Assembly (NCBI RefSeq): GCF_020535405.1 | Contig: NZ_CP085036.1 | Coordinates: forward strand, 2,666,001 to 2,730,000 | Reading direction: 5' to 3' | DNA from: Antiquaquibacter oligotrophicus | Lineage (GTDB): Bacteria; Actinomycetota; Actinomycetes; Actinomycetales; Microbacteriaceae | DNA length: 64,000 bases | Part shown: piece after piece, positions 42,196-50,297 of the stretch | Layout: the number at the start of each line of letters is the position of its first letter | How positions within the stretch are numbered: the first letter of the stretch is position 1 | Position numbers and translations under genes: made by a program | Notes under the pieces: generated by a model | The model's input: the letters and a program-made list of their open reading frames with translations, nothing else | Databases searched by the model: none | What the model was told of the DNA's origin: nothing

Positions 42196-44490
42196 TTAAG
42201 ACGCCCGACCCGCTCCTTCCGCGATCGTGGCTTGCTCGGGTAGTTCGGTGCGGGGGGCGGCCGGGATTGGTCCAGCCCCGCGCCTCCAGTCAAGCACGCT
42301 CCAGTGCTTCTCTCGCGCATGACGATAGAGCCGGATGTCCGGATTGACCGCGCTCGGATGCCCGAGCAACTGCAGCCACACGAGGTCTGCGTGGCTGTCG
42401 CCGTACCCGTAGGACTGGCTCAAGTCGATGTTGTTCTGTGCCGCGTAGTGACGAAGCCACGCAGCCCTGGCCTCGTCGACGAGCGGCGGGTCAGCGAGGA
42501 ACCCGGTCAGTTTTCCGTCGCGCTCGTGCATCCGGCCCGCTACGACCTCGTCAAAGTAGGGAACGAATGGCTCGACCATGAGGTCGATGGTCCCCGTCAC
42601 GAGAATTGTGCGGTGGCCGGCATCCCGATGCTCCTGCACTCTCTGAAGCGCCTCGGGAAGCGAGTGTCGAAGCATCGCTCGCCCGAATCGCCCGTCGACT
42701 TCACGGCGTATCTCGGCAACTTTGAAGCCCTGGTAGCGGCGCATGAAGGTGCGGATGAACTCACCGCGGTCGCGGCGTTCGGCCTTCCAGTACTTCCTGA
42801 GCGAGAAGGCGAAGTTCGCGAGATCGTGTGCGAAGCGCTTGCGTGGCACGGTGTTGGACCAGAGCTGGAGGTACTGCTCGACGAGGTTCGAGTCCAGCAC
42901 CGTGCCCTCGAGGTCGAAGATGGCAACCACGTCGTCTCGGACCGGAAGGGCCCTTACCGCTTTCTCACGCGCCGCGGGTCGTTTACCGAAGGCGCGTGTG
43001 AGAGTCGTCACGGCGGGGAAGTGAATGGTCTGAAAGTAGGTGGGCCAATCGAGCTCGGTGACGTCGAAACCTTCGGACTTCTGCGTCTCCTCGGGAAGCG
43101 AGTGCAATAGGGCTCGGGTGTTCGTGTCGTCGAAGATGATCTCGGTCTGCACGTACGCGCGGTAGAGCTCGGTGAATGCGCGGAGCTGGCTGAGGCCGTG
43201 TTGCCCCTTCGTCACGGTGTCGAGCCAGCGTCGGGTGCGAGGTGTGGATGGCAGTCGTTCGATGACACGTTCGGCGCGTTCGGCCTGACGCTCTCGCCTG
43301 ACGAGGGCACGCTCGACCTTGTGTCCACCGGGGAAGCGCCAGCGTGGCACCGCGATGTCGCCCTTCTCGTCGGGCAGCGGGTTGGTGGTGAAGTAGGTGT
43401 GCACGTTCTCGTACATCTGGTGGAACGGGAGCGGGTTCGATTTGCCCGAGACAACCTGGAAGTACTTGGGTTCCTTCGGGACTGCGGGTCGGGCGGCGAC
43501 CGCGAGGGTCGCGTTGACGACAAAGTCGACCGGGATGATGTCGAGCACCGAGTCGGGGAGACCGGGGAAGTCGGGCAGTTGACCGCGGCCGTAGGCGATG
43601 ATGAGCGGGTCGGCGACCTTGAAACCGTCTATCCAACCGGGGTACGGGTGACGGAGGGCGCTCTCGATGATCGAGGGCCTGACGATCGACAGGCGGTGGC
43701 CGGCATCCGACCACAATTCCTCGGCCGCACGCTCGGCGAAGGCCTTCGTGAGTGTGTAGACGTCGGTCCATCCAAGGCTCTCCGCCCTGGTGCGCCCGAA
43801 GTCGACTAGCCGTTCTCGCACCCAGTCGGCGCGAGCGGCCTCCGCGAACTGAGCGACGGCCTGCGGTCCGGTCTTGCCGTGACGTGCCTTGGCGACGGCA
43901 AGGTGTCGGCGCAGTGCCTCCGGCTTACGCGATTCGAGTTCCACGCGTTCACGGGCCGAGCGCGCGGCGTCGTATTCGGCGCGCCAGTCGACCTCGTGAG
44001 TCAGCGATGCCTCGGGCACGATGCCCTTGCGGATCCCGCCGACGTAGGCCGTCGAGATGTGTACGACATGCGGGTCGCTGCCGCTCGCGAGGAGGGCTCC
44101 GTACACGCCGTGTGCTCCGCCGACATTGGTGTCGAATGCCTCGTCGATCGGCGGATCGAATGACACGGTGGACGCGCTGTGAATGACGACGTCGAGGTCT
44201 GAGGGAAGTGCGCCGACGTTGCTGAGGCTTCCGTCGACCACTCTCACCCGATCCGCGAACTGGCGACGAGCTTCTTCCTCGCCGACCTCATCCATCCAGC
44301 GTCGGAATACGGGCTTGCGGAGGAGGTTCTCCAGGCGAGCCTGCGCGGTCTGGCTGCCCTTCCCGCGCACGAGAACGGAGATTCGTGTGCCCGGATGCGA
44401 CGACAGAAGTCGTTCGAGGATGGCTTGCCCCACGAAGCCAGTGCCGCCCGTGAGGAACACGTGCTCGTTGGTGAGAATGGGTGAGGTCAC
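42196..44490 (-). CDS. Fatty acyl-CoA reductase fused to a HAD-IB phosphatase
   Basis: A 764-residue fusion. The N-terminal half is a 'male sterility' NAD-binding_4 reductase that converts acyl-CoA to fatty aldehyde or alcohol: TGGTGFVG (14-21), HSASTVSFDPPIDEAF, and the SDR pair Y245/K249 in YTLTK. The C-terminal half (about 515-740) is a HAD phosphatase: FDLEGT with nucleophile D526, ILVTGT, and YGYGDSHAD with D698 and D702. The usual second Asp of motif I is E528. The GTG start at 44490 overlaps the upstream stop (GTGA). In the cluster it would supply the fatty alcohol for alkyl-DHAP synthase, while the HAD part could dephosphorylate a lipid intermediate. Confidence 0.88.
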   Translation of the reverse strand: MTSPILTNEHVFLTGGTGFVGQAILERLLSSHPGTRISVLVRGKGSQTAQARLENLLRKPVFRRWMDEVGEEEARRQFADRVRVVDGSLSNVGALPSDLDVVIHSASTVSFDPPIDEAFDTNVGGAHGVYGALLASGSDPHVVHISTAYVGGIRKGIVPEASLTHEVDWRAEYDAARSARERVELESRKPEALRRHLAVAKARHGKTGPQAVAQFAEAARADWVRERLVDFGRTRAESLGWTDVYTLTKAFAERAAEELWSDAGHRLSIVRPSIIESALRHPYPGWIDGFKVADPLIIAYGRGQLPDFPGLPDSVLDIIPVDFVVNATLAVAARPAVPKEPKYFQVVSGKSNPLPFHQMYENVHTYFTTNPLPDEKGDIAVPRWRFPGGHKVERALVRRERQAERAERVIERLPSTPRTRRWLDTVTKGQHGLSQLRAFTELYRAYVQTEIIFDDTNTRALLHSLPEETQKSEGFDVTELDWPTYFQTIHFPAVTTLTRAFGKRPAAREKAVRALPVRDDVVAIFDLEGTVLDSNLVEQYLQLWSNTVPRKRFAHDLANFAFSLRKYWKAERRDRGEFIRTFMRRYQGFKVAEIRREVDGRFGRAMLRHSLPEALQRVQEHRDAGHRTILVTGTIDLMVEPFVPYFDEVVAGRMHERDGKLTGFLADPPLVDEARAAWLRHYAAQNNIDLSQSYGYGDSHADLVWLQLLGHPSAVNPDIRLYRHAREKHWSVLDWRRGAGPIPAAPRTELPEQATIAEGAGRAS

Positions 44491-45296
44491 CGTCGGGTGG
44501 CCTTTCGGATCAGGCCGAGTCCGGATTGACCGGGCAGCGAATCGATGCGGGAGTCGAGGTCGTCGACAACCTCGCGGGAGTCGAAGAGGTAGTCGAAGAA
44601 GAAGCGAGTTTCGGCTTCTGGCTCGGCCTTCGCGCCGATTGGCCACGGTGTCTTGGCAAGCCGTCGGCGGGTGAGGGAGCGAGCGCGAGGCGACTCGGTG
44701 AGCCGGAAGCGCGCTTGTGCCTCGAAAAATTCGAGCTGTCGAGCCTTGACCTGCCGAAACTGGTCGGTGACGACGGTCAGTTCCGGTCGGTTCTCGACCG
44801 CGCTCAGCCTTGCGTACGCGGTCTGGGTGAGCCACTCGTCGACGGTGCCGAGGCTCATATGCACGGCGATCATGGGAACGCCGATGATGTTCGCGACAAT
44901 GGACTCGCGGATTGTGCGCTCAACCGGTGTCCGGAAGACGGCGTCCGACGTGGCTCCCTCTGGCTGATGAGCCAGGAGAATCTGCTGCAGGGCGTCGGCG
45001 ATCCAGTACTTCTCGTACGCCCACGTGACGAGGAACGCTGTGATGCGAGCGTCCTTGTGGGTCGCCGTCACGAGCACACTGCGGAGGTGTGTCATCGTCG
45101 CTCGCTCGATCACCTGGAGATAGGCCAGCGCGCGAAGCGTGTCCGAGGAGAGGGGAGCCTCGCGGAACAGGCCCAATTCCAGGTCGCTTCGGAAGCTTCC
45201 GTGGGCTGTGCGGGCGAACTCCCGAACGTCGAAGTCGGGGGCCGGGTAGGCGGCGTCGCGACCGGACTCGATAGAGGTCTCCGGCAGTTCACGCAT
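44487..45296 (-). CDS. Degenerate diiron-like paralogue of the 41385 protein
   Basis: A 269-residue protein that aligns along its length with the 41385-42179 protein (LRSVLVTATHK versus LRDLLVTPSHK; VHMSLGTVDEW versus VHMIWGAANEW; EAQARFRL versus TQARERL). E64 and E154 are kept, but four ligands are replaced: K96 and I99 in EKYWIAD, K184 and Q187 in KARQLEF. It therefore should not bind two irons. The reading frame is intact and is translated first in the operon, with GGAGGA 7 nt before ATG. A pseudoenzyme partner of the active paralogue is the simplest reading. Confidence 0.82.
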   Translation of the reverse strand: MRELPETSIESGRDAAYPAPDFDVREFARTAHGSFRSDLELGLFREAPLSSDTLRALAYLQVIERATMTHLRSVLVTATHKDARITAFLVTWAYEKYWIADALQQILLAHQPEGATSDAVFRTPVERTIRESIVANIIGVPMIAVHMSLGTVDEWLTQTAYARLSAVENRPELTVVTDQFRQVKARQLEFFEAQARFRLTESPRARSLTRRRLAKTPWPIGAKAEPEAETRFFFDYLFDSREVVDDLDSRIDSLPGQSGLGLIRKATRR

Positions 45297-45342
45297 CCGT
45301 CATTCCTCCGGCAGTCTTGGCGAGCATGCGCCAGTCTATCCG

Positions 45343-45371
45343 CCTTACGCTACGGGGGCCGTAGCGTAAGG
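45343..45371. promoter_or_regulatory. Palindromic operator in the divergent ether-lipid promoter region
   Basis: CCTTACGCTACGG (45343-45355) and its exact reverse complement CCGTAGCGTAAGG (45359-45371) surround GGG. The 13-bp arms and 29-bp span suit a TetR-family dimer pair. The right arm overlaps TAAGGT (45367-45372), the -10 of the plus operon, so bound repressor would block it. On the minus strand a -10 candidate TAGACT follows directly. The TetR gene at 48566 is the likely ligand. Confidence 0.75.
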
Positions 45372-45379
45372 TATCCACC

Positions 45380-46207
45380 ATGGCAACGGCTCTCGTGACG
45401 GGCGGAACTTCCGGGATCGGAGCCGAGTTCGCCCGCCAGTTGGCTACGCGAGGATTCGATCTCGTGCTTGTGGCACGGGACAGAGAACGACTGGATGTCG
45501 CACAAGGCGAACTACATGCCGCAGCCGGCATATCCGTGGAGACGGTGCGGGCGGATCTGGCGGATCGCGAGGACCTCGCCCGTGTGGCGGCGATCATCGC
45601 CGACCCGGACCGCGAGATCGACTTCGTTGTGAACAACGCAGGTTTCGGCATCCACACGCCTCTGGCTACCCTCGACACCTCGGTGCACGAGCACGGTGTG
45701 GACGTCATGGTTCGCGCGGTCCTCGTCTTGTCGGCGGCCGCCGCGCGCACGATGTCGGGGCGCGGCCGGGGGACGATCCTCAACGTCTCGAGCCTGCAGA
45801 GCCAGCTCACGACGGGCTCGTACTCGGCGATCAAAGCCTGGGTCACGTCCTTCACCCAGAGTCTTGCGGTGGAACTCAAGGGCTCGGGCGTCCGCGTGAC
45901 GGCGCTCCTGCCCGGGTGGGTTTCGACCGAATGGCATTCCCGCGCTGGAGTGCGAACGAGTTCCATCCCCGACTGGCTGTGGACGACGCCGGAGGCGGTT
46001 GTCACGAGCGCACTGCGCGACGCCGAGCGTGGTCGAATCGTCTCCATACCCACAGTTCGGTACCGAGTGCTCGGGTGGTTTGCGCGCTACCTGCCGCGAC
46101 GCACGGTGCGGTGGATTTCGGGAAAGATCAGCGCACGACGTCGCGAGCCAGCCCAATCGACGCCGAGCTCCGAACATCCTGTGACAGCGGATGGAGATGC
46201 AGTATGA
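45380..46207 (+). CDS. Short-chain dehydrogenase/reductase, acyl/alkyl-DHAP reductase-like
   Basis: A 275-residue classical SDR: GGTSGIG (8-14), NNAGFG, NVSSLQSQ with the catalytic Ser, and Y148/K152 in YSAIK. It belongs to the group containing yeast Ayr1-like acyl-DHAP reductases and mycobacterial keto-reductases; exact substrate is not determinable. It opens the plus operon; TAAGGT at 45367-45372 lies 7 nt before ATG, giving a leaderless message. It overlaps the acyltransferase gene by four bases (ATGA). In an ether-lipid scheme it would reduce alkyl-DHAP to alkyl-glycerol-3-phosphate. Confidence 0.85.
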   Translation: MATALVTGGTSGIGAEFARQLATRGFDLVLVARDRERLDVAQGELHAAAGISVETVRADLADREDLARVAAIIADPDREIDFVVNNAGFGIHTPLATLDTSVHEHGVDVMVRAVLVLSAAAARTMSGRGRGTILNVSSLQSQLTTGSYSAIKAWVTSFTQSLAVELKGSGVRVTALLPGWVSTEWHSRAGVRTSSIPDWLWTTPEAVVTSALRDAERGRIVSIPTVRYRVLGWFARYLPRRTVRWISGKISARRREPAQSTPSSEHPVTADGDAV

Positions 46208-46899
46208 CACGGGACAGATTCACCTCGAGGTCGATGGCGGCGGTGCGGTTTGTCGCTCAACGCGGGCTCCTCAAACCTTTGGTCTGGTCGCTCGTAAGTG
46301 TGGATGTGGTCGGTCGAGACCGCATCGCGGCCCTGGATGCCCCGTTCATCGTTATTGCGAATCACTCGAGTCATCTCGATGCGCCGCTCGTGCTCGGTGC
46401 CCTTCCTCGTCGCCACGCTCGTTACCTCGCGGCCGGGGCTGCCGCCGATTACTTCTTCGACGTCGCCTGGCGTAAGTGGCTCACAACACTGTTTTTTAAT
46501 GCGTTCGCGGTGGAGCGCAATTCCGAGGGCAAACGTTCCGGTGCATCGCGCTCCCTCCTCGAGCGGAAGGTCCCGCTCCTGCTCTTCCCGGAGGGTGGCC
46601 GATCGCGTCACGGCGAGATGGGTCGCTTCAAGCCCGGCGCCGCCGCGCTGTCCATCGCCAGTGGTGCACCGTGTGTGCCCGTCGCCCTCGTCGGGGCGAG
46701 TGCCGCCATGCCCCGTGGCGTGAACTGGCCAAAGCGGGGCCGGATGCCCGTCTCCGTCGTCATCGGAGAGCCCATGATCGCCCGCGAGGGCGAGAGCACA
46801 GAAGACTTCTCGCGACGCCTCGCAGCCGAGGTTCGCGACTTGCACGAATCAGTGCTGCCGATGCCCGTTCGGCAGCACGCCAAGGAAGGACGTACATGA
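46204..46899 (+). CDS. PlsC-type 1-acylglycerol-3-phosphate acyltransferase
   Basis: A 231-residue LPLAT-family acyltransferase. The catalytic HX4D is H54-D59 in NHSSHLD, and the phosphate-binding block is FPEGGRSR (128-135). The C-terminal VPVALVG and VSVVIGEPM are typical. It would acylate a glycerol phosphate or DHAP backbone at the membrane. ATG 46204 overlaps the SDR stop; its own stop overlaps the next start (ATGA). Confidence 0.9.
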   Translation: MTRDRFTSRSMAAVRFVAQRGLLKPLVWSLVSVDVVGRDRIAALDAPFIVIANHSSHLDAPLVLGALPRRHARYLAAGAAADYFFDVAWRKWLTTLFFNAFAVERNSEGKRSGASRSLLERKVPLLLFPEGGRSRHGEMGRFKPGAAALSIASGAPCVPVALVGASAAMPRGVNWPKRGRMPVSVVIGEPMIAREGESTEDFSRRLAAEVRDLHESVLPMPVRQHAKEGRT

Positions 46900-48572
46900 C
46901 CGCGGTCAAGCACATGAAGTGGTGGGGCTGGGGGCGCGATGGCGTCGGATTCCATCACGAGGACAAGCCGGGTTTTGCACCCTTCGTGCTGAACGCCGTC
47001 GGTCTGGATCTCGCGACGGCGACACCGGTCGAGGAGCCTGCCTTCGACGAACTGACTGTCCCGGCGAGCACCATCGGGGAGGCGTTGCGCACGTCTCTCG
47101 TGTCGATCGTGGGCGAGGAGTACGCCACGACGGATGACCTCGTTCGGGTCATCCACACCTACGGGAAGAGCTTGCGCGACTTGGTGAGAATCCGCGCCAA
47201 CTCGATCGAGCGCGCGCCCGACATCGTGGTGTATCCGGCTGACGAGAAGGAAGTTCAGGCCGTCGTCGACGCAGCCGTCGCGGCGGATGCCGTCATCATC
47301 CCGTTCGGCGGAGGAAGCAACATCGCCGGGAGCCTCGAGCCACGGGCGGGGGAGTCGCGTGTCGTCATCTCACTCGACCTCGGCCGGCTAGACAGACTGA
47401 TCGAGATCGACGCCGATTCCGGACTTGCACGCATCCAGGCCGGCGCTCAGGGACCGGACCTGGAGGAGCAGCTCAACGCTCGCGGTTGGACGATCGGCCA
47501 CTTCCCCGACAGCTTTACCCACTCGACACTCGGTGGGTGGGTCGCGACGCGGTCCTCTGGAATGCAGTCCGACAAGTACGGCGACATCGCCGACATCACC
47601 CGCGGCCTTCGTGTTGTGCGTCCGGGCGGTGTGCTCGTGCTGCGACCGCTTCCCAGCACGTCGAGCGGACCGAGTATTCGCGAGATGATTCTCGGCAGCG
47701 AGGGTCGTCTCGGCGTGATCACCGAGGTCACCGTTCAGGTGCACCGTAAGCCCGCCAAGCGGGACGTGTACGCGTACTTCTTCCCGACCTTCGAGGCGGG
47801 CATCCGTGCCATGCAGGACATCTCAGAATCGGATGCCGCGCCTTCCATTACCCGTATCTCCGATGCACCAGAGACCGGTTTCTCTCTCGCGACAAGTAAG
47901 GACCGTAAGGGTTTCGACAAGTTCCTTGCGGGTACCGTGCTGCCGGGTCTCATGCGGTCGAAGGGATGGGACCTCGAGAAGATCTGTCTCTCGTTCATCG
48001 GCTACGAGGGCTCGGTCCCTCACGCGAAGCGCCAGAAGAAGCTCGTTGATTCGATCGTGAAGAAGCACGGCGGCATGGGGGTTGGCACCGGCCCCGGCAT
48101 CCTCTACGACCAGAAGAAGTTCGATACGCCGTACCTGCGGGATTTCCTCCTCGATCGGGGAGCGGCCGGCGACGTGTCCGAAACCGCGGCACCGTGGTCG
48201 AAGCTCATCCAGGTGCACGACAACACGATCGCGGCAGCCCAGGCGGCATACAACCAGCTCGGCATCAAGGGCTGGATCATGTCGCACATGTCGCACTCGT
48301 ATCACTCCGGTGCGTGCCTCTACTTCACGTTCGCCTTCGTGTTCGGGGACGACCCGCTGGGCGAGTACGACGTCGTCAAGAAGGCGATCCAGCAGGCCTT
48401 CGTCGACAACGGCGGAACCATCTCCCACCACCACGGTGTCGGTCGGGAGCACTCCCCATGGCTCGAGGAGGACATTTCGCCCGAGGGTGTCGCCGTCATG
48501 GGTGCACTCTTCGGCGGTGCCGACCCCGGTAGCAACCTCAATCCCGGAAAGATCATCGGCGCGGGCTACTGA
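46896..48572 (+). CDS. Alkyldihydroxyacetonephosphate synthase (AGPS) homologue, FAD-dependent
   Basis: A 558-residue flavoprotein that matches AGPS along its whole length. It exchanges the acyl chain of acyl-DHAP for a fatty alcohol to form the ether bond. The AGPS start MKWWGWG is at 7-13. FAD-binding segments are IIPFGGGSNIAGS (GGG at 138-140) and GGWVATRSSGMQSDKYG. R320 (ITRISDAPET), Y469 (YHSGACLYFTFAF) and H511-H513 (SHHHGVG) align with the catalytic Arg, Tyr and triple His of mammalian AGPS. GYEGSVPHAKRQKK is also AGPS-like. CAAGGAAGGA precedes ATG 46896. Alternatives such as GlcD-type hydroxyacid oxidases lack the MKWxGWG and HHH signatures together. Confidence 0.9.
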   Translation: MTAVKHMKWWGWGRDGVGFHHEDKPGFAPFVLNAVGLDLATATPVEEPAFDELTVPASTIGEALRTSLVSIVGEEYATTDDLVRVIHTYGKSLRDLVRIRANSIERAPDIVVYPADEKEVQAVVDAAVAADAVIIPFGGGSNIAGSLEPRAGESRVVISLDLGRLDRLIEIDADSGLARIQAGAQGPDLEEQLNARGWTIGHFPDSFTHSTLGGWVATRSSGMQSDKYGDIADITRGLRVVRPGGVLVLRPLPSTSSGPSIREMILGSEGRLGVITEVTVQVHRKPAKRDVYAYFFPTFEAGIRAMQDISESDAAPSITRISDAPETGFSLATSKDRKGFDKFLAGTVLPGLMRSKGWDLEKICLSFIGYEGSVPHAKRQKKLVDSIVKKHGGMGVGTGPGILYDQKKFDTPYLRDFLLDRGAAGDVSETAAPWSKLIQVHDNTIAAAQAAYNQLGIKGWIMSHMSHSYHSGACLYFTFAFVFGDDPLGEYDVVKKAIQQAFVDNGGTISHHHGVGREHSPWLEEDISPEGVAVMGALFGGADPGSNLNPGKIIGAGY

Positions 48573-49114
48573 CGCGGCGCAAGCCCCGGCCAGAGCAGGT
48601 CGAGCACACGCTCGACCCAGTCGTCGTCGGTCGGTCGTCCACGGATGAGTTCCGAGATGACCGCTCCCATGAGGATCGTGAGGGTCAGCTCCACGTCGAG
48701 GTCGGAGCGCAACTCGCCGCGTTCAACGAGCGTGTGGAGCCCGGCACGTAGTGGCTCGATGCTCGTGCGTGCGATACCGAGGAGCGACGCGCTCTGATCG
48801 GGATCGTTAGCCGACATCATCGCGGCGAGAGTTCCCCGTCCGATCACGTTCTCGATGGCGTCGCGTGAATGGCGCAGGGTCCAGCGCAAAGTCTGTTGTG
48901 CGTCCAGATCGGCTGGCAACGAAATGGGTATCGACGCGCTCGCGACGGCGGCCGAGAGCAGTGCTTCGCGGTTGTCGAAACGTCGGTACAGAGTCGTCTT
49001 CGCGACGCCGGAGGCCACCGCGACAGATTCCATGCTCACGGCGTGTGGGCCGCGAGTGCGCAAGAGGTCCAGAGCGGCACGGTAGATCCGATCGTCTACC
49101 CGACTGAGCCCCAT
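48566..49114 (-). CDS. TetR family regulator, candidate repressor of the ether-lipid divergon
   Basis: A 182-residue regulator. The N-terminal HTH is at about residues 25-45 (MESVAVASGVAKTTLYRRFDNREALL), followed by an all-helical ligand domain. It is convergent with the AGPS gene (7-bp overlap). TACCAT (49121-49126, minus strand) lies 6 nt before ATG, predicting a leaderless transcript. GGTAGCGAAGG beside that -10 resembles one arm of the 45343 palindrome minus one base, which might allow weak autoregulation. A fatty acyl ligand is likely by analogy, not shown. Confidence 0.88.
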   Translation of the reverse strand: MGLSRVDDRIYRAALDLLRTRGPHAVSMESVAVASGVAKTTLYRRFDNREALLSAAVASASIPISLPADLDAQQTLRWTLRHSRDAIENVIGRGTLAAMMSANDPDQSASLLGIARTSIEPLRAGLHTLVERGELRSDLDVELTLTILMGAVISELIRGRPTDDDWVERVLDLLWPGLAPRQ

Positions 49115-49143
49115 CAGGTCATGGTAGCGAAGGGGACGTAGGG

Positions 49144-50085
49144 CTACTTGGCCCTTTTGTACTCGTAGATGCGCCCGCCCAGCACGGAGTAGAGCTCGCC
49201 AACACCCATGAGCAGCGTGCGGGACGAGGTCGCGCTGATCGGGCGGCGATGCCGCAGATCGCTAGCGACGAAGCGCACACCCCGGCGCACCTCCCCGAAG
49301 CCGTAGCGGACCACGGCACGACGGCCCTCGCGTTCGGCCATCACACGGCCGGCGACAACACCGTTGCGTGTCATCCGCCGAGCGACCCACCGGCGCGTCA
49401 AGCGGGTCGCGGGTGTCGGCTCGTCCACGATCGCCTCGGCGACGAAGCGGATGAGCAGCCCACGTTCCGTCAGCTTCTGGAAAAAATCGGTGTCACTGCC
49501 GCCCGTTGCCGAGAAGGCGGGGTTGAACCGGGGAGAGCCGGCGGCGATCCACGCTGTGCGACGCACACACGTGTTGTTTGTCGCCGCGCTCGGGCACACG
49601 GTGCCCGTTGGCGGGATGCCCCGCTGGAGGTAGCCACCTTCGCGCAACCACCGGGGGGCGTCATCCGGAATCTCGGTGTACACGGCGCCCAGGGTGATGT
49701 CGGACCCGGACGACTGCAGGTAATCCAGATGCTGCTGCAACCAATCGGTGTGGGCGATTTCGTCGTCGTCGACGAAGATGATCACGTCGTAGCGCTCGTC
49801 GAACTCGTCGAGACCTCGGTTGCGGGCCTGCGCAATGCCGGGCTCCGGTTCGATCACGTAGCGAGTGACGACAGGAGATGCCTCGGCGATGGAGCGTGCC
49901 GACCCCGCGGCGTCGTTGTCGACGACGACAACATCAGCTCCGAGTGCGGCTGCTTGCGGGTCGAGAGACGAGAGAAGTGCCTCGAGTTCTGCAGCGCGAT
50001 TGTAGGTGGCGATGGCGATGAGGGCGCGAAGAGGATGCTTCGAGGTCTCACGCGGCACCTCTCCATCGTATGGGGACGCCATCAT
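49144..50085 (-). CDS. Family 2 glycosyltransferase
   Basis: A 313-residue GT-A glycosyltransferase: ATYNRAAELEALLSSL (nucleotide-binding start), VVVVDNDAAGS, RNRGLDEF and the metal-binding FVDDDEIAHTDW. A later GGSDTDFFQKL corresponds to the acceptor or base region. There is no transmembrane segment. ATG 50085 overlaps the upstream stop (ATGA). Substrate is unknown; it may decorate a cell-wall glycan. Confidence 0.88.
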   Translation of the reverse strand: MMASPYDGEVPRETSKHPLRALIAIATYNRAAELEALLSSLDPQAAALGADVVVVDNDAAGSARSIAEASPVVTRYVIEPEPGIAQARNRGLDEFDERYDVIIFVDDDEIAHTDWLQQHLDYLQSSGSDITLGAVYTEIPDDAPRWLREGGYLQRGIPPTGTVCPSAATNNTCVRRTAWIAAGSPRFNPAFSATGGSDTDFFQKLTERGLLIRFVAEAIVDEPTPATRLTRRWVARRMTRNGVVAGRVMAEREGRRAVVRYGFGEVRRGVRFVASDLRHRRPISATSSRTLLMGVGELYSVLGGRIYEYKRAK

Positions 50086-50297
50086 GCGGTGTGTCGCGGC
50101 GGCGGAGGCGGCGGGACTTCCTTCATCGCGATGATGTCCGCGATGGCGATGGTTTCGAGGCCGCGCTTGGTCGCGATCACGCAGTGTGTCGAGTCGGAGA
50201 CGTGCACCCATCCGAGCGCGTCCGAAGCGCGACCGTCGTCGAGTCGATGGCGGACGACCACCCGTGTGCCCGCGGAGTACGGGAAAGCCTCGCTCAC
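50082..50297 (-). CDS. Stand-alone SH3-like protein (Rv0428c N-terminal type)
   Basis: A 71-residue protein with the beta-barrel pattern RVVVRHRLDDGRASDALGWV, CVIATKRGLETIAIADIIAMKEVP and a poly-Pro tail. It resembles the SH3-like domain that precedes the GNAT acetyltransferase in Rv0428c-type proteins, but no acetyltransferase is attached. GTG 50297 overlaps the upstream SDR stop (GTGA), and its stop overlaps the GT2 start, so it is coupled to both. Confidence 0.7.
   Translation of the reverse strand: MSEAFPYSAGTRVVVRHRLDDGRASDALGWVHVSDSTHCVIATKRGLETIAIADIIAMKEVPPPPPPRHTA

Noticed and set aside
44487..45296. Second diiron protein as a decaying pseudogene
   Set aside because: The frame is intact, has a good ribosome binding site and is coupled by GTGA to the next gene; only the ligand positions are altered.
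46896..48572. AGPS homologue as a glycolate or lactate oxidase (GlcD type)
   Set aside because: MKWxGWG start, GYEG...AKRQKK, the Tyr in YHSGAC and the HHH triplet together match AGPS and not GlcD.
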